This document shows positions 43,527 through 52,820 of a stretch of DNA of 64,000 nucleotides, piece by piece. Position 1 is the stretch's first letter, and each line of letters begins with the position of its first letter. A model generated the notes under the pieces. That model searched no databases and was not told where the DNA came from. It was given only the letters and a program-made list of their open reading frames with translations. The position numbers and the translations under genes were made by a program. Origin of the DNA: an uncultured bacterium (lineage in GTDB: Bacteria; Elusimicrobiota; Elusimicrobia; Elusimicrobiales; Elusimicrobiaceae); contig CASFFZ010000001.1 of the NCBI GenBank assembly GCA_949294095.1, positions 372,001 to 436,000 of the forward strand, written 5' to 3'.

Positions 43527-44444
43527 TTATTTTTTGGAAGCGGCCGTTTTGCCGGCGGCGGCCGCCTTTCCCGCCGTTTGGGCGCCCGAAGCGGCAGGGC
43601 CTAAAATAATGTTGGCGATTTTCTTTAAATACGGGTTTTCGCGCACCGCCACCTGCACATGCGGATTCTGCTGAACTTCTTTTAAGTACGGATTAGCGGC
43701 AATGGCGGCGGCGGCTTCCTGCGGCCGGTCGCGGAAGTATTTCACGGCTTTGCTGATGAGCAAATAGCTCATAAACCGGCTGCCGGCCACGCTGCGCACC
43801 ATTTTTTCGTTTGCCAGCACTTGTTTGACGGTATCGCTGTCAAAAAATTCTTCCATGGAGGCGTTGTCTTTTGTAAAAGCAAGCAACAATTGCGGATCCT
43901 CCAGCAAAGGCGCCACGTCCGGCCGCGCCAAAAAGGCTTTAATCATCGTATCGTTAGAAAGCAGATAGCGCATTAAATCGGGGTCGGAGAGGTTGGAAGA
44001 AAAATTGGTGGTCAGCGCCCAAGGGGCCGCCCCGATGACTTCGTAATTATCCGGGGTAAAAGAGCGGTAATTAAACCGGCTGATAATGGGCAGCGTGGTG
44101 CCCAGGTTGCTGACGGCCACGTTGCGGTCTTGCCCTTCCCGAACCTGAATATAGGTAACCCCGGTATTGGGGTTAAATTCCGTTTCCGACACCGATAACC
44201 CTTTTACCTGTTCGGGATCCAGCGCCGCCGTTAAATTATCCGCCCGATTTTGGGCCGAGCTGATTACCAAAAGCGTAACCGCCACCAGCGCCGCCACGCC
44301 CAAACCGACTCCAAACAGCAATTTGTCCTGCCGCTTGCGGGCGGGCTCTTTTTGCGTTTGTGCCTGCTGCGACTGTGCGGCTTTTTTATCCTTGCGGTAT
44401 TTGGCGGGATTTCGCAATAATTTCATCAATTCTTCTTTTTTCAT
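43527..44444 (-). CDS. Single-pass membrane protein of unknown function
   Basis: The protein is 305 aa. A basic cytoplasmic N-terminus (KKEELMKLLRNPAKYRKDKK) is followed by one membrane helix (LLFGVGLGVAALVAVTLLVI, about residues 43-63). A periplasmic part of about 240 residues comes next, with repeated Asp/Leu-rich segments (NLSDPDLMRYLLSNDTMIK, FLARPDVAPLLEDPQLLLAF in part) that look like helical hairpin repeats. The tail is Ala/Lys-rich. TACAAT lies 6 nt before ATG without a Shine-Dalgarno. No family recognised. Confidence 0.65.
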   Translation of the reverse strand: MKKEELMKLLRNPAKYRKDKKAAQSQQAQTQKEPARKRQDKLLFGVGLGVAALVAVTLLVISSAQNRADNLTAALDPEQVKGLSVSETEFNPNTGVTYIQVREGQDRNVAVSNLGTTLPIISRFNYRSFTPDNYEVIGAAPWALTTNFSSNLSDPDLMRYLLSNDTMIKAFLARPDVAPLLEDPQLLLAFTKDNASMEEFFDSDTVKQVLANEKMVRSVAGSRFMSYLLISKAVKYFRDRPQEAAAAIAANPYLKEVQQNPHVQVAVRENPYLKKIANIILGPAASGAQTAGKAAAAGKTAASKK

Positions 44445-44505
44445 ACGCTTATTGTAACAAATCAAACGGTGCTTTCCACCTTTTATATCAAGTATAATTT
44501 ATTAT

Positions 44506-44922
44506 ATGAAATCTTATACGCAATATCTAACCGTTTGCACCGACAAACGTTACCAAATCGTCAACATCACCCCCCAGGTGGAAGAAGCCCTGGAAAAAAG
44601 CGGCATTCAGGAAGGGTTATGCCTGGTCAACTCCATGCACATCACTTCCAGCGTATTTATTAACGACAACGAACGCGGCCTGCACGCCGATTTTTTGCGC
44701 TGGGCCGAACAACTGGCGCCGTACGGCGTGGATAAATACCAGCACAACCTGACCGGGGAAGACAACGGCGACGCCCATCTAAAGCGCACCTTGCTGGGGC
44801 GCGAAGTGGTGGTGGCCGTGACCAAAGGGCGCCTGGATTTCGGCCCGTGGGAAACTATTTTTTACGGGGAATTTGACGGGCAGCGCAACAAACGGATTTT
44901 AATTAAAATTATCGGAGAATAA
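44506..44922 (+). CDS. yjbQ: YjbQ/UPF0047-family protein
   Basis: The protein is 138 aa, full length. [39 protein letters not shown] and [39 protein letters not shown] (in outline) are the conserved blocks. Members have weak thiamine phosphate synthase activity; the true role is unsettled. TATAAT ends 7 nt before ATG and there is no Shine-Dalgarno. It precedes the thioesterase gene by one base. Confidence 0.92.
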   Translation: MKSYTQYLTVCTDKRYQIVNITPQVEEALEKSGIQEGLCLVNSMHITSSVFINDNERGLHADFLRWAEQLAPYGVDKYQHNLTGEDNGDAHLKRTLLGREVVVAVTKGRLDFGPWETIFYGEFDGQRNKRILIKIIGE

Positions 44923-44923
44923 T

Positions 44924-45310
44924 ATGCAAAAAACCATCTTTTACCACGATACCGACTGCGGCGGCGTGGTGTATTACGCCAATTATTTAAAATTTTTTGA
45001 AGAAGCCCGCACCCTGTATATGGCCGAAAAAGGCTTCTCCGTGCCGGCGCTGATGCAGCGCGGGCTGTATTTCGTGGTGGCGCGGCAGGAAGTGGAATAC
45101 AAATTTTCCGTGCGCTACGGCGACGTGATTGACGTTTCCACCCGGGTGTTGGAAGTGTCCGACATTAAAATCGTGTTTGAAAACATCATCACCAACCAAA
45201 ACGGCCGCCTCTGCACCAAAGGCAAGACCACGTTGGTATGCGTCAACAGTTCGGGGATGCCTACCCCCATGGGGGCGGACGTAAAAGCCGCCATGGCGCC
45301 CGCGGCCTGA
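44924..45310 (+). CDS. YbgC/4HBT-family acyl-CoA thioesterase
   Basis: The protein is 128 aa with the hotdog fold. The catalytic Asp is in YHDTDCGGVVYYANYLKFFEEAR, the signature of the 4-hydroxybenzoyl-CoA thioesterase/YbgC group. It hydrolyses acyl-CoA; in many diderms YbgC lies with tol-pal genes, but here it follows yjbQ. A terminator follows. Confidence 0.93.
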   Translation: MQKTIFYHDTDCGGVVYYANYLKFFEEARTLYMAEKGFSVPALMQRGLYFVVARQEVEYKFSVRYGDVIDVSTRVLEVSDIKIVFENIITNQNGRLCTKGKTTLVCVNSSGMPTPMGADVKAAMAPAA

Positions 45311-45320
45311 TGCCTTTTAT

Positions 45321-45352
45321 AAAAAACTCCGGCGTTGCTGCCGGAGTTTTTT
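45321..45352. terminator. Terminator between thioesterase and pilin genes
   Basis: CTCCGGC/GCCGGAG stem, 6-nt loop, six T; the convergent pilin stop codon overlaps its tail. Confidence 0.85.
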
Positions 45353-45893
45353 ATCGCAATTCATAGCCCGACCAACCGCCTGACGCACTCCCATACAGAA
45401 ATCCGCCCATTCGCTTGCATACTTCTTCGGCGCGGCTGCCATACGGCGCCCGGCACCAACATTTGCCCGACAGGTGCGTAATCCCCGTTTGGCCGGGCGT
45501 ATTATGAAAACCGTAGCAAATAAATACGGGCATTTCGTATATACTTCCTCCGTTGGCCGGCCAAGCCTCGCTGGCCGAACCGCCGTATCCGTTTTGCAGC
45601 CGGTATTTTTTGACAACAGGCATTTCAATATCCAACCCGTCATAATCTTCATTCGCGGCGTAATAGCCGTTTGCCGTCCAAAACAGCTCCTGCGCCTGAC
45701 GCAATTTACGTACACTCAAAAGTGCTTCCGTGGCACGCGACTTGGAAACCGCTATCTGATATTGCGGCACGGCAACTGCCGCCAAGATGCCGATAATTAA
45801 AACGACTACTAACAACTCTATTAGCGTAAATCCGGCGTTTTTACCGCCGAGGAAGGATTTTGATAAAATTTTGCCATACGCAAAATTTATCAA
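45351..45893 (-). CDS. Type IV pilin-like protein with displaced start codon
   Basis: The pilin part is intact: GGKNAG, FTLIELLVVV, Glu5, then AQELFWTANGYY, LDIEMP and several cysteines. The nucleotide sequence before it matches the pilin at 40593, including the ATG, hairpin and promoter. Here one base is missing between that ATG (45875-45877) and the pilin frame. Read from the ATG, translation stops after 18 codons. The only nearby in-frame start is TTG at 45893, within the promoter. So the gene may be switched off by a frameshift, use TTG, or rely on slippage in the A/T tracts. End given for the TTG. Confidence 0.7.
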   Translation of the reverse strand: MINFAYGKILSKSFLGGKNAGFTLIELLVVVLIIGILAAVAVPQYQIAVSKSRATEALLSVRKLRQAQELFWTANGYYAANEDYDGLDIEMPVVKKYRLQNGYGGSASEAWPANGGSIYEMPVFICYGFHNTPGQTGITHLSGKCWCRAPYGSRAEEVCKRMGGFLYGSASGGWSGYELR

Positions 45894-45895
45894 AA
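45858..45895 (-). repeat. Inverted repeat around the pilin start region, second copy
   Basis: TTTTGAT-A-AAATTTTGC pairs with GCAAAATTTATCAAAA, 16 bp with one bulged base. It is homologous to the repeat at 40573-40612. Confidence 0.7.
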
Positions 45896-45911
45896 AAAAA
45901 AAACGAGTCAA
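45884..45911 (-). promoter_or_regulatory. Pilin promoter with 12-nt T homopolymer
   Basis: Minus strand: TTGACT (45906-45911), CG, T(12), GA, TAAATT (45884-45889). The spacer is 16 nt, one longer than in the copy at 40600. Confidence 0.6.
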
Positions 45912-45934
45912 CCCCGTTTTCCTATACCCAATTA

Positions 45935-45962
45935 TAAAACCCGGGGCGGTGCGCCCCGGGTT
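45935..45962 (-). terminator. Terminator of the pheS-pheT operon
   Basis: CCCGGGGC/GCCCCGGG stem with a 5-nt loop, then TTTTAT on the minus strand. Confidence 0.8.
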
Positions 45963-45983
45963 CAAGTTTCGGCAGAACAAAAG

Positions 45984-46244
45984 TCAAACAATTTTCTTTT
46001 CTTCTTCCTGCGCTTTTGCAATTTCCTTATCCAGCCGGGCGGCCAGCCGTTTGAGCGCCGTTTGCGTGTTGCGTTTCCATTCTTTTACGTCTTTCAATTC
46101 GCTCTCCACGGCTTTTAGTTTTTCTACGCCGTCTTCCAAGCTGCGCAGTTTGGCTTTCAGCGCGGCGTTCTCGCCCTGCAGCTCTTTCTGCCGGGCGAGC
46201 ACCTGCGATACCAAAAGCTCCAGCTGTTTCAGTTTTTCCTGCAT
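45984..46244 (-). CDS. Small coiled-coil protein downstream of pheT
   Basis: The protein is 86 aa from the ATG at 46244, one base after the pheT stop. Almost the whole chain is heptad coiled coil (MQEKLKQLELLVSQVLARQ, ALKAKLRSLEDGVEKL). It recalls ZapB-like or FtsB-like division proteins, and division genes often sit near pheST, but length and sequence do not prove it. A longer frame reaches back into pheT and is not used. Confidence 0.65.
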   Translation of the reverse strand: MQEKLKQLELLVSQVLARQKELQGENAALKAKLRSLEDGVEKLKAVESELKDVKEWKRNTQTALKRLAARLDKEIAKAQEEEKKIV

Positions 46245-46245
46245 A

Positions 46246-48630
46246 TTACCTGAGTTCCGCCCCCACCTGCTCGCGCAGCTGCTGCACAATGCGGTTAAAC
46301 GCTTCGTCCGTTTCCTTGTCCTTCAGCGTGCGCTGCGGATTGGAAAACGCCAGCGAGAACGTAACGCTCTTTTTGCCGGCGGGCAAATGCTCGCCTTGGT
46401 AGAGGTCAATTAAATGATATTCCAGCTGCACGTCCAAGGGCGTTTTGTCCAAGGCGCTGGTAATGCTTGCGTAGGGGACGCTTTCATCCAGCACGACGGA
46501 CAAGTCGCGCAAAGACGGCGGAAACACCGCCACGTCTTTGGCCGGTTTGAAATCCTGCGCCGAGAAGGCTTTTTCAATCAGCTTGGTGGCAAATTCAAAC
46601 GCCCATACGTCCTGCGTTTTAACGTCAAACGCTTTAAGCGTCAGCGGGTGCACTTTGCCAAACACGCCGATTACCTTGCCGTTTAGCAAAATGTCCATGC
46701 AAATTTTGGGGTGCATATACACCGGCGCCGTTTTAGACGGAAGAAACGCAACCCCTTCCACCTCCGCCAAAAGCGCCTGAAGCAGCCCTTTTAACCAGTA
46801 GAAATCCACCGGTTTTTCCGCCCCGCCAAAGAACTTTTCCTGCTCCAACGTCCCCGTCAGCACGCCGGCCACGGCGTAGCCTTCCACCGGGAACCCTTTG
46901 ATGGATTGGAACGTTTTGGTCGTTTCAAACAGGGCCAAATTGCGGTTTCCAAAGCGCAAATTGCTTTCCACGTTTTTTAAAAGCGAAGGCAGCAACGTCG
47001 GGCGCAGGTAATCCCACCCCTGTGCCAGCGCGTTTTTGATTTTAATGCAGTTTTTGGGTTCTGCGCCAAACGCCTTGAGTTCCTTTTCTCCCAAAAAGTC
47101 TATATTCTTGCATTCGCAGAAACCCGCCCCAATCAGCGCGCGGGCGTATTTTTTGCCCAAGTCAATGCCTTTGGGATTATCGGCAAACGCCAAGCCGGCC
47201 TTGGTTTCCGACACCGGAATCATATCGTAGCCGGCAAAGCGGGCGGCTTCTTCGGCCAGATCCCATTTGTGGTTTAAATCGCGGCGGTGAGTGGGAGCTT
47301 TGAACGTCCACTTTTCCCCGTCCGCGTGGAATTCGGCGGCCAAGCGGCCGAAAATTTCTTTCAGTTTTTCTTCCGGAATCTGCGCCCCTAAAATGGCGTT
47401 GATTTCCGCCGGGGTAAACGCAACGGTCGGGCTTTCGTAGCGGGAGGGATACACGTCCACCACTTCCGAGGCCGTCCCGCCGCACAGTTCCAAAAACAAA
47501 TCCGTCGCGCGCTGCATGGCCAGCGTAACGCCTTCAATGTCCGTTCCGCGTTCAAAGCGTTGGGAGGAATCGGATGAGACGGCAAACTTTTTGACAGTTT
47601 TGTTTACCGTCGGCGGATTGAAATAGGCGGCTTCTATAAAAATATCCTGCGTATCGTCTTTAATGCCACTGTTGAGCCCGCCCATAATGCCGGCCAAGGC
47701 GGTGGCTTTGTGGGCGTCGGCAATCATCAGGCAGTTATCGTTTAGCGTAAGCTCACGCCCGCCCAAGAGCGTAAATTTTTCCCCTTCCTGGGCGTTTCGC
47801 ACGATGATTTTGCCGCCTTCCACCTCGCGCAAATCAAACGCGTGCAACGGGTGCCCCAGTTCAAACATCACGTAGTTGGTCACGTCCACCAACGCGTTTT
47901 TGGGGTTGAGGCCCATGGCAGACAGGCGCTGTTTCATCCATTCGGGCGATTCGGTGTTTTTCACGCCGCGGATAATGCGCCCCGTATAGCGCGGGCAGCC
48001 TTCGGCGTTTTGAATTTCCACTTCCAGGGCTTTTCCTTCGCCTTTTACGGCTTTTACCGCAGGCAGTTTGACGGGTTTATTAAGAAGCACCCCCAATTCC
48101 CGCGCCACGCCCAAGTGGGAAAGCAAATCCGGCCGGTTGGACGTGATTTCCAAATCAAACAACGAATCCGGCTTGCCGTACAGAGAGGACACGTCCGTCC
48201 CCAACGGCAAATTTTCATCCAGCACCATGATGCCGCGGGCACGGGTTTGCGTCAGGCCCAGTTCGTCGGACGAGCAAATCATCCCTTCCGATTCCACCCC
48301 GCGGATAACCGCCGGCTTGAGCACGTTTTTGCCAAGCCGCGCCCCTACGCGGGCCAGCGGCACTTTCTGCCCTACCGCCACATTCGGCGCCCCGCACACG
48401 ACGCGTTGGGTTTTCCCGCCGCCCAAGTCCAGCGTTACCAGGTGCAAATGGTCGGAGTTGGGGTGGTCTTCAATGTTGATAATTTGGGCCACAAAAACGC
48501 CTTCAAAATCCGCGCCCGTGGTTTCCACGGAGGCGACTTCAATGCCGACGTCGGTCAGTTTTTTAGACAGTTCTTCGGGAGTTAAATCCAGGTCTATAAA
48601 ATCTTTCAGCCACGAATAAAGTATCTTCAT
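46246..48630 (-). CDS. pheT: Phenylalanyl-tRNA synthetase beta subunit
   Basis: The protein is 794 aa. The N-terminal tRNA-binding OB fold (residues ~40-150, DFEGVFVAQIINIEDHPNSD), the B3/B4 editing domain, B5 and the C-terminal ferredoxin-like anticodon-binding domain (FPPSLRDLSVVLDESVPYAS) appear in order. It pairs with PheS to charge tRNA-Phe and edits Tyr-tRNA-Phe. It starts 11 nt after the pheS stop. Confidence 0.98.
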   Translation of the reverse strand: MKILYSWLKDFIDLDLTPEELSKKLTDVGIEVASVETTGADFEGVFVAQIINIEDHPNSDHLHLVTLDLGGGKTQRVVCGAPNVAVGQKVPLARVGARLGKNVLKPAVIRGVESEGMICSSDELGLTQTRARGIMVLDENLPLGTDVSSLYGKPDSLFDLEITSNRPDLLSHLGVARELGVLLNKPVKLPAVKAVKGEGKALEVEIQNAEGCPRYTGRIIRGVKNTESPEWMKQRLSAMGLNPKNALVDVTNYVMFELGHPLHAFDLREVEGGKIIVRNAQEGEKFTLLGGRELTLNDNCLMIADAHKATALAGIMGGLNSGIKDDTQDIFIEAAYFNPPTVNKTVKKFAVSSDSSQRFERGTDIEGVTLAMQRATDLFLELCGGTASEVVDVYPSRYESPTVAFTPAEINAILGAQIPEEKLKEIFGRLAAEFHADGEKWTFKAPTHRRDLNHKWDLAEEAARFAGYDMIPVSETKAGLAFADNPKGIDLGKKYARALIGAGFCECKNIDFLGEKELKAFGAEPKNCIKIKNALAQGWDYLRPTLLPSLLKNVESNLRFGNRNLALFETTKTFQSIKGFPVEGYAVAGVLTGTLEQEKFFGGAEKPVDFYWLKGLLQALLAEVEGVAFLPSKTAPVYMHPKICMDILLNGKVIGVFGKVHPLTLKAFDVKTQDVWAFEFATKLIEKAFSAQDFKPAKDVAVFPPSLRDLSVVLDESVPYASITSALDKTPLDVQLEYHLIDLYQGEHLPAGKKSVTFSLAFSNPQRTLKDKETDEAFNRIVQQLREQVGAELR

Positions 48631-48641
48631 TTTAAAATTCC

Positions 48642-49682
48642 TTAAAATTGTTTCAGCACGCGCAAATCGTTTTCATAGAATGTGCGGATGTCTTTGATGT
48701 TAAGCATCATCATCGCCAAGCGTTCCACGCCCATACCAAAGGCGTAGCCGCTGTAGGCCTCGGGATCAATGCCGCAGTTTCTAAGCACGTTGGGGTGCAC
48801 AACCCCCGCGCCCAGCATTTCAATCCAGCCGTTTCCTTTGCATACGTTGCAGCCTTTGCCTTGGCAGAACACGCATTTTACGTCCACTTCCACGCTGGGC
48901 TCCGTAAACGGGAAGAACGACGGGCGGAAACGAATTTCGGCCTTGTTGCCAAAGAGCCCTTTCATAAATGCGGTCAAATCGCTTTTTAAATCCGCCAGGC
49001 TGACGTGCTTGTCCACATACAGCCCTTCAATCTGGTGGAACACGGGGCTGTGGGTAGCGTCCAGGCTGTCGTTTCTAAACACGCGGCCGGGCGCCATAAT
49101 GCGAAGCGGCGGTTTGTGTTTTTCCATATACCGGCTTTGCACGTTGGAAGTGTGCGTGCGAAGTACAAGCGGCATTTTGCCGTCCACAAAGAACGTATCC
49201 TGCGCGTCGCGCGCGGGGTGGTGAAGAGGGATGTTGAGCAAATCAAAATTGTGTTTTTCGTCTTCCACCCACGGCCCTTCCGCCCATTCAAACCCCAGGC
49301 GGGAGAGGATGTCCGTCATCCGGTCTTGCGCCACGGAAAGCGGGTGGCGGTGCCCTTTGGCTACGGGATAGCCGGGGAGGGTCAAGTCCAGATTTACTTT
49401 GTTTAATTCATCGTTAATTTCTTTGGCGGCAAAAAATTCGGTTTTTTCGTCAAACGCGGCCGTCAGCGCGGCTTTTAATGCGTTGCCCAGCGGGCCGGCT
49501 TCTTTCTTTTCTTCTATGGAAAAATCTTTCAGTCCTTTTAAAAGTTCCGTCAGCGCGCCTTTGCGCCCCAAGGCGGCTACGCGCAATTCTTCCACGGCGG
49601 CCAAATCGGCGGCTTGGCCGATTTTGGCTTTGTATTCCTGTTCAATAGTGGAACAAGCGGATTTAAATTCTTGGATAGTCAT
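48642..49682 (-). CDS. pheS: Phenylalanyl-tRNA synthetase alpha subunit
   Basis: The protein is 346 aa. The N-terminal coiled coil is followed by the class II catalytic core: GHRHPLSVAQDRMTDIL, HPARDAQDTFF, RTHTSNVQSRYM, GRVFRNDSLDATHSPVFHQ and GMGVERLAMMM. A CVFCQGKGCNVCKGNGW segment (four Cys) is an extra zinc-like knuckle in the catalytic domain, known in some PheS. TATAAT ends 8 nt before ATG, again nearly leaderless. Confidence 0.98.
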   Translation of the reverse strand: MTIQEFKSACSTIEQEYKAKIGQAADLAAVEELRVAALGRKGALTELLKGLKDFSIEEKKEAGPLGNALKAALTAAFDEKTEFFAAKEINDELNKVNLDLTLPGYPVAKGHRHPLSVAQDRMTDILSRLGFEWAEGPWVEDEKHNFDLLNIPLHHPARDAQDTFFVDGKMPLVLRTHTSNVQSRYMEKHKPPLRIMAPGRVFRNDSLDATHSPVFHQIEGLYVDKHVSLADLKSDLTAFMKGLFGNKAEIRFRPSFFPFTEPSVEVDVKCVFCQGKGCNVCKGNGWIEMLGAGVVHPNVLRNCGIDPEAYSGYAFGMGVERLAMMMLNIKDIRTFYENDLRVLKQF

Positions 49683-49812
49683 ATATCTTAATTATAGTAT
49701 TTTTAGGCGCCCGTATAGGGGATTTTTCCCATTTTTTGGGCTTTTTTGCCGCTTTTTGTGCGGGCCGCGCCTAAAAATGCACAACCCCCGGCAAAAAAGT
49801 TACAATACCAAT

Positions 49813-50109
49813 ATGGCCAAAGATATTGTACAAGTGGAAATCAAGCGGATCCCGCTGGATATAGAAGCGTCCGAATTGGGCATGGTGGAACTGACCGATC
49901 TGGCCGCTTCGGTGGAAAAATATATGCTTCAGCTGCAGGAAGAGGGCGAAATTGACACGTTAAAGCAAGCGCTCTTAGCCGCCCTGCATTTTGCCGCGCA
50001 GGCCTATTTGCAGAGCCAAAACGAGGGCGGCAAACGCAAGGAAGAAGAATCCCGCGTGGACGATTTGATTGTAAAATTAAAATCTTCTTTGGACAATACC
50101 CGCAAATGA
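49813..50109 (+). CDS. ZapA-like cell division protein
   Basis: The protein is 98 aa from the ATG at 49813. The N-terminal beta part (DIVQVEIKRIPLDIEASELG) and the long helix with MVELTDLAASVEKYMLQLQ and ALLAALHFAAQAYL resemble ZapA, which bundles FtsZ filaments. Similarity is moderate. It lies divergently beside pheS, where zapA is common in other bacteria. TACAAT is 6 nt before ATG and there is no Shine-Dalgarno. A frame back to 49399 is antisense to pheS and rejected. It overlaps rarA by 4 nt. Confidence 0.65.
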   Translation: MAKDIVQVEIKRIPLDIEASELGMVELTDLAASVEKYMLQLQEEGEIDTLKQALLAALHFAAQAYLQSQNEGGKRKEEESRVDDLIVKLKSSLDNTRK

Positions 50110-51359
50110 CACCCGACGAACAGGAAAACATCCCGCTGGCCGCGCGCCAAGCGCCGAAACGATTGGAAGATTTTGCCGGACAGCCGCACCTGCTGGGCCC
50201 GGGCAAAATGCTGCGCCGCCTGCTGGAAGCGGATATGATTAAATCGGCCGTGTTTTTTGGCCCGCCCGGCTGCGGTAAAACGGCCACGGCGCGCTATATC
50301 GCCTCGCGCACGCAAGCTTATACAGTGGAACTTAACGCGGCGGCCGCCGGCGTGGCCGATATTAAAAAAGTACTGGCCGAAGCGCGCGACCGCGCCCGCA
50401 CGCCTACGTTTGACCAAAAGCGAACGCTGGTAATTCTGGACGAAATCCACCACTTTAATAAAACCCAGCAGGACGTTTTGCTGCCGTCCGTGGAACGGGG
50501 CGACATCATCCTGATCGGCATTACCACCGAAAACCCGTATTTTTATATCAACACGGCCTTGCTGTCGCGGTTTTCCGTGTTTGAATTTAAGGCGCTTGGG
50601 GAAAAGGATTTGCTTAAAATTCTAAACCGCGCCGCCGAAAAAGAAAAAGCCCAAATCGCAGCGGACGCGGCCGACTATTTTATCACGCAGGCCAACGGCG
50701 ATTCGCGCAAAATGCTAAACGCCGCGGAACTGGCGTTTGTAACCACGCCCCCCGCACAAGACGGCCTGAAGCACATTGATCTGGACATTGCCAAAGAATG
50801 CATCCAGCGCCGCCATTTAAACTACGACAAAAAAGGCGACGAACATTACGACATTATTTCCGCTTTTATTAAATCCATGCGCGGCTCCGACCCGGACGCC
50901 GCCGTCTACTGGCTGGCGCGGATGCTGGAAAGCGGGGAAGACCCGCGCTTTATCGCCCGGCGCATTTTAATTTGCGCCTGCGAAGACGTGGGCCTGGCCG
51001 AACCGTACGCCATTATGATCGCCCAAGCGGCGTTTGCCGCCGCGGAAGAGCTGGGCATGCCCGAGGTGCGCATCCCCTTGGCGCACGCCGCCATTTACGT
51101 GGCCTGCTGCCCTAAAAGTAATTCGGCCTATCTCGCGGTGGACGCCGCCCTCAAGGAGGTGCGCGAGGGCAAATACCGCCCCGTGCCCGACCACCTGCGC
51201 TCTGGCGGCAAGAACCGCGGCTACAAATACGCGCACGATTTTCCCAACCATTATGTAAAACAGCTCTATATGCCTTCCCCCATGCAGTTTTTTAAGCCCG
51301 GCGTGCTGGGCAAAGAAGCCGCTATTATAGAACGCCTGAAAAAAATCAAAGGAGAATAA
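50106..51359 (+). CDS. rarA: Replication-associated recombination protein RarA/MgsA
   Basis: The protein is 417 aa, an AAA+ ATPase that acts at stalled replication forks. Walker A is GPPGCGKT (residues 52-59) and Walker [20 protein letters not shown]; the sensor block [17 protein letters not shown] and the C-terminal tetramerisation part ([21 protein letters not shown]) are typical. It starts inside the zapA-like stop and is followed directly by xseA. Confidence 0.96.
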   Translation: MTPDEQENIPLAARQAPKRLEDFAGQPHLLGPGKMLRRLLEADMIKSAVFFGPPGCGKTATARYIASRTQAYTVELNAAAAGVADIKKVLAEARDRARTPTFDQKRTLVILDEIHHFNKTQQDVLLPSVERGDIILIGITTENPYFYINTALLSRFSVFEFKALGEKDLLKILNRAAEKEKAQIAADAADYFITQANGDSRKMLNAAELAFVTTPPAQDGLKHIDLDIAKECIQRRHLNYDKKGDEHYDIISAFIKSMRGSDPDAAVYWLARMLESGEDPRFIARRILICACEDVGLAEPYAIMIAQAAFAAAEELGMPEVRIPLAHAAIYVACCPKSNSAYLAVDAALKEVREGKYRPVPDHLRSGGKNRGYKYAHDFPNHYVKQLYMPSPMQFFKPGVLGKEAAIIERLKKIKGE

Positions 51360-52565
51360 ATGGAACCCGAAGCGCCTTTCCGCGGGCAGGTATTTACTGT
51401 TACCGCCATTACGCTGGCCCTCAAGCAAATGATGGAAGGGGTGTTTCGCGACGTGTTTGTGGAAGGCGAAGTGAGCAGCCTGCGCGAGGCCGCCAGTGGG
51501 CACATTTATTTTGACCTCAAAGACCGCGAATCGCTTTTATCCGCCGTGATGTTTAAATGGGACGCCCGCAAATACGGCTTTGAACTGCAGGAAGGCGTGC
51601 AGGTGCGCGTGTGGGGCAGCCTGTCCTGCTATGCCAAGCAAGGGCGGTACCAAATTGTGGTAAAAACGGCCGAAGCCTTGGCCAAAGGCAACCTGTTTTT
51701 GGAATTTGAAAAATTAAAAAAGAAGCTGGAAGCCGAGGGCTTGTTCGCCCCCGAGCACAAAAAAGAAATTCCGGCTTATCCCCAGCGCATCGGCGTAGTT
51801 ACCTCGCCCACCGGGGCGGCGGTGCGGGATATTTTATCCGTTTTAAAACGGCGCAGCCCGCATTTGGAAATCGTCATTGCACCGGTGCTCGTGCAGGGAG
51901 AAGAAGCCGCCGGCCAAATCGCCCAGGCCATTGCCGATTTAAACCGCTTTAAACCAGCCCCGGACGTGCTGCTCGTGGGCCGCGGCGGCGGCAGTATGGA
52001 AGATTTGTGGGCGTTTAACGAAGAAGTCGTGGCCCGCGCCATTTACAAAAGCAAAATCCCCGTGATTTCCTGCGTGGGGCACGAAGTGGATTTTACCATT
52101 GCCGATTTCGTGGCCGATTTGCGCGCGCCCACGCCGTCCGCCGCGGCGGAGCTGGTGGTGCAAAACTCCCAAAATACCCGGCAGTATATCCGCCAGCTGC
52201 AAAAACGCCTGCTCCAATCCGTCAGCTTGTTCTACGAACGCGCCCGCAACCGCTTTGACCGGGCCCTAAACAGCCGCGTATTTAAAAACCCCGAAACCCT
52301 TTTTCAAGCCAAAGAACAGGAATTGGACGATTTGTCCCTGCGGCTGGAAAACGCGTGGAAAGAAAAGCTGTCTAATTTTACCCACCGTTTTGAACTCGCC
52401 CGGAACCAACTGCAGGCGCTGGGCCCCCAAGCCGTGCTTAAACGCGGCTACAGCATTACGCGCAAGGCGGACGGCTCGGTCATCAGCCGCGTAGGCCAAA
52501 CCGCGCCCGGCGAAACCGTATTTATCCAAGTGCAGGACGGCATGATCCGCTCCGAAGTAAAGTGA
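51360..52565 (+). CDS. xseA: Exodeoxyribonuclease VII large subunit
   Basis: The protein is 401 aa. The N-terminal OB fold (FRDVFVEGEVSSLREAASGHIYFDLKD in outline) binds single-stranded DNA. The catalytic domain has RIGVVTSPTGAAVRDIL, DVLLVGRGGGSMEDLWAFN and SCVGHEVDFTIADFVADLRAPTPSAAAE. A coiled-coil C-terminus binds XseB. The stop of rarA abuts the start. Confidence 0.97.
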   Translation: MEPEAPFRGQVFTVTAITLALKQMMEGVFRDVFVEGEVSSLREAASGHIYFDLKDRESLLSAVMFKWDARKYGFELQEGVQVRVWGSLSCYAKQGRYQIVVKTAEALAKGNLFLEFEKLKKKLEAEGLFAPEHKKEIPAYPQRIGVVTSPTGAAVRDILSVLKRRSPHLEIVIAPVLVQGEEAAGQIAQAIADLNRFKPAPDVLLVGRGGGSMEDLWAFNEEVVARAIYKSKIPVISCVGHEVDFTIADFVADLRAPTPSAAAELVVQNSQNTRQYIRQLQKRLLQSVSLFYERARNRFDRALNSRVFKNPETLFQAKEQELDDLSLRLENAWKEKLSNFTHRFELARNQLQALGPQAVLKRGYSITRKADGSVISRVGQTAPGETVFIQVQDGMIRSEVK

Positions 52566-52571
52566 GGCATT

Positions 52572-52820
52572 ATGGCAAGCAAAATAAACTTTGAAAAACA
52601 ACTGGCCCGGCTGGAAGGAATCGTGGCCCAATTGGAAGAAGAACAAACGGATTTGGACGCTTCTGTAAAACTGTTTGAAGAGGGCGTCGCTTTATCCAAA
52701 GAGCTGTCGCAAAAATTGGAAACCGTCAAATTCAAAGTGGAAGAATTAAAGAAAAAAGGCGGCGAACTCTTAACCGAGCCGTTTGACACCGAACTGGCCG
52801 AGGATTCCGATGGCAACTAA
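52572..52820 (+). CDS. xseB: Exodeoxyribonuclease VII small subunit
   Basis: The protein is 82 aa. FEKQLARLEGIVAQLEEEQT and LDASVKLFEEGVALSKELS are the family helices that wrap XseA. It follows xseA after 6 nt and overlaps tlyA by 11 nt. Confidence 0.96.
   Translation: MASKINFEKQLARLEGIVAQLEEEQTDLDASVKLFEEGVALSKELSQKLETVKFKVEELKKKGGELLTEPFDTELAEDSDGN

Noticed and set aside
49399-49812. N-terminal extension of the zapA-like gene
   Set aside because: It runs antisense through pheS; the ATG at 49813 gives the family-like start.
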